Source: Pseudochelatococcus contaminans
GTDB lineage: Bacteria > Pseudomonadota > Alphaproteobacteria > Rhizobiales > Beijerinckiaceae
Reading direction: 5' to 3'
Length of the DNA stretch: 64,000 nucleotides
Assembly (NCBI RefSeq): GCF_014195635.1
Contig: NZ_JACICC010000005.1
Location: 270,216-334,215, forward strand
This document shows, in pieces, positions 1 through 8,568 of the stretch (position 1 is its first letter; the number at the start of each line of letters is the position of its first letter). The translations under genes and the position numbers were made by a program. The notes under the pieces are model-generated. The model saw nothing but the letters and a program-made list of their open reading frames with translations. It did no database searches and had not been told where the DNA came from.

Positions 1-368
1 CGCTCATCGACTCCGGGGCCGACATCCTGTTCGGCGAGCGCATCGGCACCGCGGACGCCGCAAGGGAGCGTGGAGTCAGGGCGGTGGGATCGCTGACCGA
101 CTATACATCGCGCTATCCCGACACCGTCTTCGCGAATGCCGTCTGGAATTTCCGTTCGATTCTCGATGCGGCTGTCCGTGACGTGAATGCGGGCAAGACC
201 ACCGGCAACAACTACACCCCCTTCAGCCTGCTGAAGGAAGGCGGCAACGATATCGTCTACGTCAAGGGAGTGGCGCCGGCCGAGGCGGAAGCCGCCATGG
301 AGGCGAAACGCGAGGCCATCAAGGCGGGAACGTTCGTGACGCCGATCACGACAACTCCGCCGTCATAA
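1..368 (+). CDS. BMP family ABC transporter substrate-binding protein, C-terminal part
   Basis: The frame is open from the left edge, so the true start lies outside the window; an in-frame GTG near position 84 is internal. The visible 121 residues read as the end of a basic-membrane-protein (PnrA/BMP) type periplasmic binding protein, including a D-I-L-F-G-E-R segment and a final stretch ending in an alanine/glutamate-rich helix and a Thr/Pro tail. Proteins of this family bind nucleosides, purines or related ligands and deliver them to the inner-membrane transporter. The next three genes encode the matching ATPase and two permeases on the same strand, which supports the call. The exact ligand cannot be read from this fragment. 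Confidence 0.8.
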   Translation, partial: LIDSGADILFGERIGTADAARERGVRAVGSLTDYTSRYPDTVFANAVWNFRSILDAAVRDVNAGKTTGNNYTPFSLLKEGGNDIVYVKGVAPAEAEAAMEAKREAIKAGTFVTPITTTPPS

Positions 369-400
369 CAGATCCCTCGCAGCGCAACGGGGCATTGGCA

Positions 401-1951
401 ATGTCATCGCGACCCATCCTGAAACTCTCGCGCATCACCAAGCGCTTCGGCGCCGTGATCGCCAACGATGACGTCTCGATCAGCCTGGCGCAAGGCGAAA
501 TCCTTGCGCTGCTGGGAGAGAACGGCGCCGGCAAGACGACATTGATGAACATTCTGTTCGGTCACTACGCACCGGACGAGGGCACGGTGAGCGTCGATGG
601 CGCCCTGTTGCCGCCGGGTCAGCCACTGGCGGCAATCAGGGCCGGCGTGGGCATGGTCCACCAGCATTTCTCGCTGGCGCCCAACCTGACAGTCCTGGAG
701 AATGTCATGACCGGCACCGAGCCTCTCTGGTCCTTCCGCTCCGCGAGGACCGGGGGCAGAAGGAAGCTCGTCGCCCTCTCCGAGCGTTTTGGCCTCATTG
801 TCGATCCGGATGCGCGTGTCGGAGATCTGTCCGTCGGCGAGCGGCAAAGAGTCGAGATCCTGAAGGCTCTCTATAACGACGCCCGTATCCTGATCCTTGA
901 CGAACCGACCGCCGTGCTGACCAGGCAGGAGGCGGAACGCCTCTTCGCGGTCCTGCGGCAGATGGCCCGGCAGGGGCTGTCGCTCGTGCTCATCTCCCAC
1001 AAGCTCGACGAAGTGATGACGACCGCCGACCGGGTCGTCGTGCTGCGCGGCGGCAAGGTGGCGGCCGAGCGGATGACAGCCGACACCGACAAGGCCGAGC
1101 TTGCGGAACTGATGGTCGGCCGGCGTGTCACACGGCCCGCGCGCGCGGCGGCGAAGCGGGGCGCCATCGCGTTCGAGGCGGCGGGGCTGTGCGCCGCCGG
1201 TGCTGGCGCCGCGCCTCTGGATACCGTCAGTTTCCGGCTGTACGAGGGGGAGATCCTCGCCATCATCGGCGTTTCGGGCAATGGCCAGACGACGCTGGCG
1301 GACGTCATGTTCGGGACACGGAAACCGGACGCCGGCGATCTGCTGCTGCACGGGCGTCCGTTCGAGGGCGGCAGCGTGTGGGCCGTGCATGAAGCCGGTA
1401 TCGGCCGCATCCCCGAGGACCGCAACCGCGAAGGCGTCGTCGGCGATATGACCATCTGGGAAAATGCAGTGCTCGAACGCATCCGGTCGCCGCGCTTCTC
1501 CCGCCGGGGGATCGTGGACCGGGCGGCGGGAATCGCGTTCGCTGAACAGATCATGGCGGAATTCGACGTGCGCGGCGGCACGCCCACACGCCGGATACGC
1601 GCGCTCTCCGGCGGCAACGTGCAGAAGCTCATTCTTGGCCGCAACCTGCTCGACAACCCTCGTATCATCGTGGCCGCCCAGCCCACGCGGGGGTTGGACG
1701 AGGGAGCCGTCGTCGCCGTTCACGACCGGCTGCTCGAAGCCCGGCAACGGGGGGCCGCGCTGATGCTGATCTCCGAGGATCTCGACGAGGTCATTGGCCT
1801 CGCGGACAGGGTCCAGGCCATCGTGAAGGGCCGGCTTTCGCCGCCAGTACCGGCTGACCGGGCCGATCCGCGCCTGCTCGGCCTGATGATGGCGGGAGAC
1901 TGGCAGCGCGCCGGGGACATATCCGCCGGGGAGATGGCCCATGCGTCTTGA
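401..1951 (+). CDS. Nucleoside/purine-type ABC transporter, double ATP-binding protein
   Basis: This 516-residue protein has two ABC domains in tandem, as in the MglA/RbsA and BMP-transporter ATPases. Domain 1 has a full Walker A (GENGAGKTT near residue 40), signature LSVGERQR and Walker B ILILDEPTAVL. Domain 2 has a degenerate P-loop, GVSGNGQTT, with Gln in place of Lys, plus LSGGNVQK and a weak Walker B (VAAQPTRGLD). One inactive site of this kind is usual for the family. I chose the ATG at 401 rather than an in-frame TTG two codons upstream. The stop overlaps the next permease start by 11 bases, so the genes are translated together. It energises import of the ligand caught by the upstream binding protein. 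Confidence 0.88.
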   Translation: MSSRPILKLSRITKRFGAVIANDDVSISLAQGEILALLGENGAGKTTLMNILFGHYAPDEGTVSVDGALLPPGQPLAAIRAGVGMVHQHFSLAPNLTVLENVMTGTEPLWSFRSARTGGRRKLVALSERFGLIVDPDARVGDLSVGERQRVEILKALYNDARILILDEPTAVLTRQEAERLFAVLRQMARQGLSLVLISHKLDEVMTTADRVVVLRGGKVAAERMTADTDKAELAELMVGRRVTRPARAAAKRGAIAFEAAGLCAAGAGAAPLDTVSFRLYEGEILAIIGVSGNGQTTLADVMFGTRKPDAGDLLLHGRPFEGGSVWAVHEAGIGRIPEDRNREGVVGDMTIWENAVLERIRSPRFSRRGIVDRAAGIAFAEQIMAEFDVRGGTPTRRIRALSGGNVQKLILGRNLLDNPRIIVAAQPTRGLDEGAVVAVHDRLLEARQRGAALMLISEDLDEVIGLADRVQAIVKGRLSPPVPADRADPRLLGLMMAGDWQRAGDISAGEMAHAS

Positions 1952-2993
1952 AAAACGGGAAAGCCGTTCGCCAGCCCTCATGCTGCTGGCGCCCTTGATG
2001 GCGGTGGCGGTGGCGCTTGTCATCGTTGGCGGGCTGATAACGCTGGCGGGTGCATCGGCGCCCGAAGCCTTCCTGAAGATTATAACGGGCGCGTTCGGCA
2101 GCCGGCTGGCGCTCACCGAGACGTTGACACGCTGCGTGCCGCTCATCCTGACCGGTCTGGCGGCCGCCGTCGCGTTCCGCGCCCGGGTGTGGAACATCGG
2201 CGCGGAGGGGCAGTTCTACCTCGGGGCCGCCGCGGTCGCGGCAGTCGGATCGGGCGCGTTGGGCACGATATTGCCCGCGCCTGTCCTGATCGGTCTTCTG
2301 GCGCTCACGGGCGCCATCGCCGGCGCTGTATGGCTGCTGCTGCCTCTGTGGATGCGCTTGCGGTTCTCCGTCGACGAGGTGGTGACGAGCCTTCTGCTCA
2401 ACTTCGTCGCTCTCCTGATCGTCTCCATGCTGCTCGACGGTCCGATGAAAGACCCGCTGGCCTTCGGCTGGCCGCAATCCCTGCCCGTGCCGGACGACGC
2501 CATGCTGCCGAAACTCATCGAGCGCTCACGCCTCCATATCGGCCTGCTGGCGGCGATCGCCATCGCCCTGCTCCTGCATATGGTGCAATCGCGCACCGTG
2601 TTCGGCCTCCAGACCCGCGCGACGGGACTGAACCCGGATGCGGCCAGGTTCGCGGGCGTCCCTCCTGTGAGCACGCTGATCAAGGTCGCGTGCCTTTCCG
2701 GAGGTTTCGCCGGGCTGGCGGGCGCGATCGAGGTGATAGGCGTCAAGGGATACGTCACCAGCGACCTGTCCCCCGGCTTCGGCTACTCGGGCATCGTCAT
2801 CGCCATGCTCGCCAATCTGCATCCGATCGGCGTCGTCGCGGCGGCGCTTTACACAGCGGCGGTTTTCATCGGGGCGGACAGCATGAGCCGTTCGCTCGGG
2901 GTGCCCACCGCCATCGCCGACGTCACCGTGTCCCTGTCGCTGTTGACGATGCTGGTCGCCGTCTTCTTCACCCAATACAGAATACGCGCATGA
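1941..2993 (+). CDS. ABC transporter permease (BMP/nucleoside type), first subunit
   Basis: The 350-residue protein is strongly hydrophobic with about eight to ten predicted membrane segments and belongs to the branched-chain-type permease superfamily used by BMP transporters. The motif RVWNIGAEGQFYLGA near residue 75 is the conserved cytoplasmic loop of this permease class (compare the nucleoside-uptake NupP/YufP subunits). It starts inside the end of the ATPase gene and is followed after 13 bases by the second permease, as in a heteromeric transporter. Substrate is inferred from family only. Confidence 0.85.
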   Translation: MRLEKRESRSPALMLLAPLMAVAVALVIVGGLITLAGASAPEAFLKIITGAFGSRLALTETLTRCVPLILTGLAAAVAFRARVWNIGAEGQFYLGAAAVAAVGSGALGTILPAPVLIGLLALTGAIAGAVWLLLPLWMRLRFSVDEVVTSLLLNFVALLIVSMLLDGPMKDPLAFGWPQSLPVPDDAMLPKLIERSRLHIGLLAAIAIALLLHMVQSRTVFGLQTRATGLNPDAARFAGVPPVSTLIKVACLSGGFAGLAGAIEVIGVKGYVTSDLSPGFGYSGIVIAMLANLHPIGVVAAALYTAAVFIGADSMSRSLGVPTAIADVTVSLSLLTMLVAVFFTQYRIRA

Positions 2994-3006
2994 AAGGCTT
3001 GCAGAG

Positions 3007-3966
3007 ATGACGGAGCTTACGGATATCCTCTCTGCCGCGGGGCTTTGGGCGGCCATGTTGCGCATCGCCACGCCCCTGATTTTCGGAACGCTCGGCGCGC
3101 TGATCGGGGAGCGTGCGGGCGTGCTCAATCTCGGCATTGAAGGCATCATGACCTTTGGCGCCGTCACCGGCTGGCTGGTGGTCTTCAATGGCGCCGATCT
3201 GTGGGTGGGCGTGCTGGCGGCCGCGCTGGCCGGGATGGCTTTCGGACTGCTGCACGCTCTCATGACCGTGACGCTGGGGCTTTCGCAACATGTCACGGGC
3301 CTCGGCATCACCCTGTTCGCCTCCAGCCTGGGCTACTTCATTTTCCGCCTGACGACTCCCGCAGCCTCGACGCCTCCGACGATCACGCCCTTCCAGCCTC
3401 TTTCATCGGCGATGCCGGGGATCGCATCCCTGTTCGACGGGGGATTCTGGGGTGCTGTCGTGTTCAGCCAGACAACCCTGACCTTCGCCGCGATCGCCAT
3501 GGCTGGCCTGCTTGCCTACATTATCCGCGCCACGCCGCTGGGATTGGCCATCCGCATGTCCGGCGAAAATCCCCACGCAGCGGAAGCGCAGGGCATCAAT
3601 CCCGTCGTCATCCGGTATGGGACCGTCATGATCGGGAGCGCGCTCATGGCGATCGGCGGCGCATTCCTGACCTTGTCGGCATTCAACAGTTTCTTTCCCG
3701 GCATGGTGCAGGGACGCGGCTGGATATGCATCGCACTCGTCGTTTTCGCCACTTGGCGACCCGAGCGAGCCTTGTTCGGTGCTTTGCTGTTTGCTTTCTT
3801 CGATGCCTTTCAGCTTCGGCTGCAAGCCGTCCTCGCGGATAGCGTTCCCTATCAGTTGTTCCTCATGGTTCCCTATCTGATATCCATTCTGGCGCTGATC
3901 GTCATGGCGAGACAGGCCCGTGTTCCGCAAGCGCTGATGCAACCATACAGGCGCGGGGAGCGGTGA
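3007..3966 (+). CDS. ABC transporter permease (BMP/nucleoside type), second subunit
   Basis: The 319-residue integral membrane protein carries the loop GERAGVLNLGIEGIMTFGA near residue 35, the hallmark of the second permease (NupQ/YufQ-like) of BMP-type nucleoside transporters. It is the last full gene of the transporter operon. Its stop codon overlaps a GTG that opens a short downstream frame (3963-4121), which suggests the operon once continued. Confidence 0.85.
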   Translation: MTELTDILSAAGLWAAMLRIATPLIFGTLGALIGERAGVLNLGIEGIMTFGAVTGWLVVFNGADLWVGVLAAALAGMAFGLLHALMTVTLGLSQHVTGLGITLFASSLGYFIFRLTTPAASTPPTITPFQPLSSAMPGIASLFDGGFWGAVVFSQTTLTFAAIAMAGLLAYIIRATPLGLAIRMSGENPHAAEAQGINPVVIRYGTVMIGSALMAIGGAFLTLSAFNSFFPGMVQGRGWICIALVVFATWRPERALFGALLFAFFDAFQLRLQAVLADSVPYQLFLMVPYLISILALIVMARQARVPQALMQPYRRGER

Positions 3967-4121
3967 TCGTTCCGCGGGCGGATGAACCGTATAGGCTCAC
4001 CGAAAAACCTTTCGAGAGCGCCCGTGCAAATCCCATGCTTACCAAAGATGAAATCACTCGTCTCACACAGGAATTCTACAATCGCATTCCGGAAAACCCG
4101 GCGCGGTTCAGGAGGACATAG
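3963..4121 (+). pseudogene. Short open frame coupled to the transporter operon, probable truncated gene
   Basis: A 52-codon frame starts with a GTG that overlaps the permease stop (GTGA) and ends at TAG just before base composition turns AT-rich. The peptide begins VIVPRADEPYRLTEKPFESA and ends NPARFRRT. Its base composition and translational coupling resemble the upstream operon rather than the AT-rich DNA that follows. I do not recognise the family. The simplest reading is the N-terminal stub of a fifth operon gene cut off by insertion or deletion at about 4120; a genuine small protein is the alternative. Confidence 0.4.
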
Positions 4122-4203
4122 CCTTCATCCACTAAAGCATTTCTCTTTTTGCTCTTTTTTCTTGTGGAGTTCATGTCGCATCGCTTCATTGCGAAGGCTC
4201 GCA

Positions 4204-4659
4204 TCATGCCGATCCCAAGCATTGACGCTTTTTTTCCATGAGCGGAATACGATCTTCGGTAACTTGAAGTTCTTGGCGAATATGATATTGCATTGCCCAA
4301 ATTGATTCATATTCCACTCCCTCAAAAATATACTTCTTTTCTTTTAAATGTAAAATATGTTGCTTCATCTCGGAAAGAATATTTTTAGCATCGCGCGTTA
4401 GGATTTTAAAAAATATTATGTTCTTTTTATTATTGTCATTATTTTTGAAAAATTCAACTTCACGCTCTATGATTTTAATCTTTTCCAGCGTTTTATCGAT
4501 GGCACGCAAATTTTTCAGATATTTCTCTTTCTTTGCTTGCAAGTATGAAAGCTGAAGCACTGCGTCTTCGTGGCTTGCAGCAAATTCACGAGCTGAAGTT
4601 CTCACCGGAGTGTAAGAGCGCCGCTTGCTCCACCTACTCCATCTACGTCGCCTACCCAT
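4204..4659 (-). CDS. Hypothetical coiled-coil protein in an AT-rich segment
   Basis: A 151-residue frame on the minus strand begins with an Arg/Trp-rich stretch (GRRRRWSRWSKRR) and continues as a Lys/Glu/Ile-rich, probably helical and coiled-coil protein (for example LQAKKEKYLKNLRAIDKTLEK near residues 40-60). The codons are far more AT-rich than in neighbouring genes, which points to horizontal acquisition. No signal peptide or membrane segment is evident and I recognise no family. It lies in the stretch between a truncated operon end and the 3' end of tRNA-Lys, a common place for island remnants. The start is uncertain because no strong ribosome binding site is visible. Confidence 0.5.
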   Translation of the reverse strand: MGRRRRWSRWSKRRSYTPVRTSAREFAASHEDAVLQLSYLQAKKEKYLKNLRAIDKTLEKIKIIEREVEFFKNNDNNKKNIIFFKILTRDAKNILSEMKQHILHLKEKKYIFEGVEYESIWAMQYHIRQELQVTEDRIPLMEKKRQCLGSA

Positions 4660-5230
4660 CGTTCATCTCAAGAATCATAACCTACGAATTGAATGCCATA
4701 GTCTATTCATATAACTTAACAATTCGAAGTGGGAGGCGCTTGAGTTCGTACCTGTTTTCACAGAAAGTGCGCTCAGGCTTCAGCCTGTTGCAGCCTGACA
4801 CCATGGAGCGGCCATCGTCAGATAGCGATTAAGGTGCTGCATCTGTGTAGGCGACCGCGCTGATTAAAAAGCGCAAAAAGCACAATGATTTTATGACGTA
4901 TAGGATGAAAATCTCATTGCAATGCCCATGAATCGTGTTGGACATTCCCGCGCATGAGAACCGCGCATCTCCGTAACAGTCATGCCTGCGTTTGTGTCGG
5001 TTCGGGGGATAAGCTGCGTTAACTATGCACGCGCGATCATCCGGCGCTGACGGTTTTTGGATTTTGCGCGGGGGATAGCGGGGGTGCTGTTAGGTAGGTG
5101 GTAAAGATATGCGACATGCAACACGAATCGCACCCTCGACACGGCATAGCATGAATTCACGATGAGACGCAGCACAAAGCAGTTTTTTGGAAACAAAGCA
5201 CGGCGTTTGCGAAATCCACCGTAACAACCT

Positions 5231-5249
5231 TGCTGCCTATCTGCTGCCT
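5231..5249. repeat. Two direct TGCTGCCT repeats, integrase-arm-like
   Basis: TGCTGCCT occurs at 5231-5238 and again at 5242-5249, exactly 11 bases apart, about 70 bases from the 3' end of tRNA-Lys. Short direct repeats with helical spacing next to a tRNA 3' end are typical arm-type sites of tyrosine integrases. No integrase gene is left nearby, so this is inference. Confidence 0.35.
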
Positions 5250-5292
5250 GGCGCAACATGCATTGCAAGTGTGTGTCTGACTACTCCAGTGT

Positions 5293-5313
5293 AACCTGTT
5301 ATTATAGCAGGTT
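5293..5313. terminator. Small hairpin downstream of tRNA-Lys
   Basis: AACCTG (5293-5298) and CAGGTT (5308-5313) form a 6-bp inverted repeat with a 9-base AT-rich loop just beyond the tRNA-Lys 3' end. It may be the terminator of the minus-strand tRNA transcript, but the stem is short and no T-tract follows. Confidence 0.25.
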
Positions 5314-5319
5314 TGTCGA

Positions 5320-5395
<76 letters not shown>

Positions 5396-5711
5396 ATCGA
5401 CACAGAATCAGGAAATAAATTTCCTTGCGTTGCCCGTCAGGCCAACGCCTTGTGTGATTGCTGATTACCAAACCATTGCCGGCTTGTCTAGCGATTCACG
5501 ACATTTTTTTCTGTTTTTGTTTTCGCAGCTGCCACAGCCACGCGAAACCAAGGCAGAGCAAGGAGTTGTGAATCGATGTGAAAAAACATCATATATCGTC
5601 ATGAATGATGCATGACTAATCTCGCACGGAATGTGCTTCATATCTGTCGTGGGGCTTGCTCTGTTTTCAGACAAACAAGCGGTGGGCAGGTTATAGGCAA
5701 CTATTTATGCT
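5396..5711. other. Intergenic region between thiL and tRNA-Lys
   Basis: These 316 bases hold the promoter side of tRNA-Lys and the 3' side of thiL. I see no supported gene; two short overlapping frames lack any recognisable feature. It contains a small AT-rich palindrome (AGGAAAT..ATTTCCT near 5411-5426) upstream of the tRNA. Confidence 0.4.
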
Positions 5712-6722
5712 TTAGAAGTGACTATATGATCCGCGGTCGATGAGATATTCAGTACCCTCAAGGAAAGCGCTCAGAGGAGCATTGCCCTCTTCTACCTTTC
5801 CGATAGCGGTCAATCCAACATTTTCCTGTGCGCATTGCGCGCGTAAGGCTTCAAATCTGGCAGGCGGAACAGAGCAGAGAACTTCATAGTCGTCGCCGCC
5901 AGTAACAGCCGTTTTCAACAGTTCCGGGGACAGATCAATTGCCGCACGGGCGGCCTGCGACAGCGGTACAGATTCAAGGTCGATCCGTCCGCTGACACCC
6001 GATGTCCGCAGGAACTTGCGTGCGTCGCCAATCAGTCCGTCAGACACATCCATAGCCCCGCTGGCATAATCGCGGATCGCTGACGCGATGGCGTTGCGGG
6101 GCTCAGGCAGCAAATAGCGTTGCGTGAGGTGCGCATACTCAAGCGGCGTCAATTCATCGCGCCAGCCGAGATTGCCGTTGGATTGTCCTTCTTCTGCCAG
6201 GCGCAATGCAAGTCCAAGCGCCGAATCTCCGATTGTGCCGGTAACGGCAAGGATGTCTCCGACGCGCGCGCCGGTGCGACGCACGAGATAACCGCTAGGC
6301 ACACGGCCGACGGCTGTAATGGAAATTGTCACCGGCCCTTGCGTGCGTACTGTATCGCCGCCCAGCAGCGGACAGTCATAGGCGCGGGCATCGGCCCCCA
6401 AGCCTTCGGCAAAAGCCGCAATCCATGACAGTGATGTCTGCGGAGGCATGGAAAGCGAAAGCAAAAAGCCCAACGGCTCTGCCCCTTTCGATGCAAGATC
6501 CGAAAGGTTGACGCGGAGCGCTTTGCGCGCCACCGCGCCGGGTGGGTCTCCGGGAAAATAGTGGACTCCGCCCACAATTGTATCCACGGTTAGCACCAGT
6601 TCCGAGCCTTGTGGCGAAGGCAGCAAAGCCACATCATCGTGCAAGCCAAGAGCGCCATCGCCAGCAATGGGTGCGAAAATCTGGCTGATTAATTCATCTT
6701 CGCTCAGCGAGGAAACTGTCAT
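5712..6722 (-). CDS. thiL: Thiamine-monophosphate kinase
   Basis: ThiL phosphorylates thiamine monophosphate to the cofactor thiamine diphosphate using ATP. The 336-residue length fits the family. Seen features are an N-terminal SEDELISQIFAP start, a GLHDDVALL segment that carries metal-binding aspartates, LTVDTIVGGVHY, the LLGGDTV loop and the late GGDDYEVL motif, all usual in the PurM/ThiL fold. The gene lies downstream of nusB on the same strand, an arrangement common in alphaproteobacteria. About 210 bases with a hairpin separate the two genes, so it may have its own transcript. Confidence 0.95.
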   Translation of the reverse strand: MTVSSLSEDELISQIFAPIAGDGALGLHDDVALLPSPQGSELVLTVDTIVGGVHYFPGDPPGAVARKALRVNLSDLASKGAEPLGFLLSLSMPPQTSLSWIAAFAEGLGADARAYDCPLLGGDTVRTQGPVTISITAVGRVPSGYLVRRTGARVGDILAVTGTIGDSALGLALRLAEEGQSNGNLGWRDELTPLEYAHLTQRYLLPEPRNAIASAIRDYASGAMDVSDGLIGDARKFLRTSGVSGRIDLESVPLSQAARAAIDLSPELLKTAVTGGDDYEVLCSVPPARFEALRAQCAQENVGLTAIGKVEEGNAPLSAFLEGTEYLIDRGSYSHF

Positions 6723-6865
6723 CGCGCAACCTCACATGCGATAAAGTCAAGTGCGGATCATTATACCGCATGACAGATTGATCTCGACCGCTCATATTGA
6801 AAGTATACGATATTCAGTGCCTTTTCCGACACGATGTCAGGCATTGAAGGCACTCTTTTTACTTC

Positions 6866-6905
6866 AACTTGTGTCCAACCTCGACGATCGACCTGGACAC
6901 AAGTT
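6866..6905. terminator. 12-bp inverted repeat downstream of nusB
   Basis: AACTTGTGTCCA (6866-6877) pairs perfectly with TGGACACAAGTT (6894-6905) around a 16-base loop. It lies 28 bases beyond the nusB stop and could end the rib-nusB transcript or separate it from thiL. On the minus strand no T-run follows the stem, so a factor-independent terminator is not certain. Confidence 0.45.
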
Positions 6906-6911
6906 ACTTTT

Positions 6912-6945
6912 CTAACTCAGTGACGCGGCTAACTCAGTGACGCGC
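6912..6945. repeat. Tandem 17-bp duplication at the nusB stop
   Basis: CTAACTCAGTGACGCGG (6912-6928) is followed directly by the same sequence with one change at its last base (6929-6945). The right copy contains the nusB stop codon and last residues; the left copy repeats them downstream. It looks like a small slippage duplication. Confidence 0.6.
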
Positions 6946-7398
6946 AAGCAATTCCTCGTTGCGGTCACTGCGGGCCAGTGTATCGAGAACGGCATTCACA
7001 AGGCCGGGCTCGTCGCCGTCATAAAACGCGCGCGCCACGTCCACGTATTCCGTAATCGTGACACGCGGCGGAACATCGCGGCGAAAGAGCAGCTCGAACG
7101 CGGCAACACGCAGAATCGCGCGCAAAACCGTTTCGATACGTCGCAGCGGCCATCCTCTGGCCAATGCTTCGTCCACCCGCCGGTCGACGGTTTTCTGCTC
7201 CCGCACAACACCGGCGACGAGATCGCGGAAAAACGCATCCTCGACAGGTTTGAAGGCGAGCCCCTCCACCTCTTTGCCGATCCAGAATCGCTCGAATTCA
7301 ACCGTCGCGTCGACAACGCCTGCGCCGGTTATCTCCATCTGGTACAACGCCTGCACCGCGGCCAAGCGGGCCGCGCTGCGTTTTTCCGCTTTCGACAT
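6934..7398 (-). CDS. nusB: Transcription antitermination factor NusB
   Basis: The 154-residue protein starts SKAEKRSAARLAAVQALYQME, the typical NusB N-terminal helix, and ends with the conserved segment containing PGLVNAVLD. NusB binds boxA RNA with NusE (S10) and drives rRNA antitermination. Its ATG follows the ribH stop directly (TGAATG), so it is translated with the riboflavin genes. The ribH-nusB pairing is widespread in bacteria. Confidence 0.95.
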   Translation of the reverse strand: MSKAEKRSAARLAAVQALYQMEITGAGVVDATVEFERFWIGKEVEGLAFKPVEDAFFRDLVAGVVREQKTVDRRVDEALARGWPLRRIETVLRAILRVAAFELLFRRDVPPRVTITEYVDVARAFYDGDEPGLVNAVLDTLARSDRNEELLARH

Positions 7399-7887
7399 TC
7401 AGCCCTCGACCTTGTCTGCAATCTGACGGCGAATAGCCACCAGCGACAGTGCGGCGCGCGCCGCAAATCCACCTTTGTTGTCAGCCTTCACACGTGCGCG
7501 CACCCATGCCTGCTCGACATTCTCCACCGTCAGAATGCCATTGCCGATTGGCAGAACATAGTCGAGCGCAAGCTCGGTCAGCGCACGCGAACTTTCGCCG
7601 GCGACGATATCGTAATGGCTCGTCTCGCCGCGAATGACGGTGCCGAGCGCTACCGCCGCGTCGACATCCAGCCCCTCTTCCAGAGCGATTGCAATCGCGG
7701 GTGCGATCTCAAGCGCGCCTGGCACCGTTATCACCTCGATATCAGCCCCGGCTGCCTCCAGGACTTCGCGGGCGCCTTGCAGCAATTCGTCAGCGATATC
7801 CGCGTAATACCGAGCCTCGACAATGAGAACCCGGGCGCCCGAAACAGCGGAAAAATCGTCATCTGTAAGCCGGATCGACTGTGCCAT
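7399..7887 (-). CDS. ribH: 6,7-dimethyl-8-ribityllumazine synthase
   Basis: RibH condenses 5-amino-6-ribitylaminouracil with 3,4-dihydroxy-2-butanone 4-phosphate to form lumazine, the penultimate riboflavin step. The 162-residue protein shows VPGALEIAPA, the loop GTVIRGETSHYDIV with the catalytic His, and a C-terminal region with NKGGFAARAAL. I chose the ATG at 7887 because an AAGGAG lies 7 bases upstream; an in-frame GTG two codons earlier is too close to that site. It sits between ribE and nusB in a minus-strand riboflavin operon. Confidence 0.95.
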   Translation of the reverse strand: MAQSIRLTDDDFSAVSGARVLIVEARYYADIADELLQGAREVLEAAGADIEVITVPGALEIAPAIAIALEEGLDVDAAVALGTVIRGETSHYDIVAGESSRALTELALDYVLPIGNGILTVENVEQAWVRARVKADNKGGFAARAALSLVAIRRQIADKVEG

Positions 7888-7926
7888 GTCCACGCTCCTT
7901 CAACGCAGGTCGCATCATGCTACCTG

Positions 7927-8568
7927 TCAGTAACCCGCCGCCCGCGCTTCCGCAAGTCGCGCGGCGTAACGGGCCAACAGATCAACCTCTATGTTGACGT
8001 GATCGCCCGTCTTCCTCTCGCCCCACGTGGTCATTTCCAGCGTGTGCGGAATCAGAAGCACCGAGAAAAGCGCTTCCTCGACCGTGTTGACGGTCAAGGA
8101 CGTGCCGTCCAGCGTCACAGACCCCTTGGTGGCGATGAACGCTGCCAGCTCGCGCGGTGCGCGCAAAGTGAATTGCGTCGTTGCCCCCCAGGCGGCACCG
8201 TCCTGACTGGTGATTTCATCACGTGCGACGATCTCCGCCAGACCATCGACATGCCCGGAAACGAGATGGCCGCCCAGTTCGTCACCGATTTTCAACGCCC
8301 GTTCCAGGTTGATCCTCGTGCCGGCCTTCCAGTTTCCTACGGTGGTGAGTTTCAGGGTCTCGGCAGCAGCGTCGACTTCAAACCACGCGCCGTCTTCCAG
8401 CGCGCCGAAAGCGACGACAGTCAAGCAAGCGCCGCCGCACGCGATGGATGCGCCAAGCTGTATCGTGGCCGGATCGTAACGCGAATGGATGCGCAAACGG
8501 CTGAGTGTGCCCTGATAAGCCTCGATGGAGATGACTTCACCGACGTCTGAAATAATGCCCGTAAACAT
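7927..8568 (-). CDS. ribE: Riboflavin synthase alpha subunit
   Basis: The enzyme dismutates two lumazine molecules to riboflavin. The 213-residue protein begins [12 protein letters not shown], the near-invariant riboflavin synthase start, and has two lumazine-binding repeats; the first contains IACGGACLTV and the second SVTLDGTSLTVN, each with the usual thr/ser-rich binding loop. Its ATG overlaps the ribD stop by one base (TGATG), so the genes are coupled. The family symbol is ribE or ribC depending on the species. Confidence 0.95.
   Translation of the reverse strand: MFTGIISDVGEVISIEAYQGTLSRLRIHSRYDPATIQLGASIACGGACLTVVAFGALEDGAWFEVDAAAETLKLTTVGNWKAGTRINLERALKIGDELGGHLVSGHVDGLAEIVARDEITSQDGAAWGATTQFTLRAPRELAAFIATKGSVTLDGTSLTVNTVEEALFSVLLIPHTLEMTTWGERKTGDHVNIEVDLLARYAARLAEARAAGY

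Larger units (their letters stand above)
4660..5319. other. Non-coding or decayed stretch next to tRNA-Lys
   Basis: No convincing gene is visible. An 81-codon minus-strand frame at 5023-5268 has no recognisable domain and probably is not real. The stretch is mixed in composition and carries two 8-bp repeats near 5231-5249 and a small hairpin near 5293-5313. It is best read as the remnant of an element inserted at the tRNA-Lys 3' end. Confidence 0.4.

Noticed and set aside
404..2197. Long minus-strand frame of 597 codons opposite the transporter ATPase
   Set aside because: It is the shadow of a clear double ABC ATPase and permease start; it has no domain and a composition typical of antisense GC-rich frames.
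5023..5268. Remnant integrase gene next to tRNA-Lys
   Set aside because: The 81-codon frame has none of the tyrosine recombinase motifs and overlaps the repeat pair; only the repeats support an attachment site.
6937..8550. Long plus-strand frame over nusB, ribH and ribE
   Set aside because: All three minus-strand genes are certain, and this frame shows no recognisable motif.
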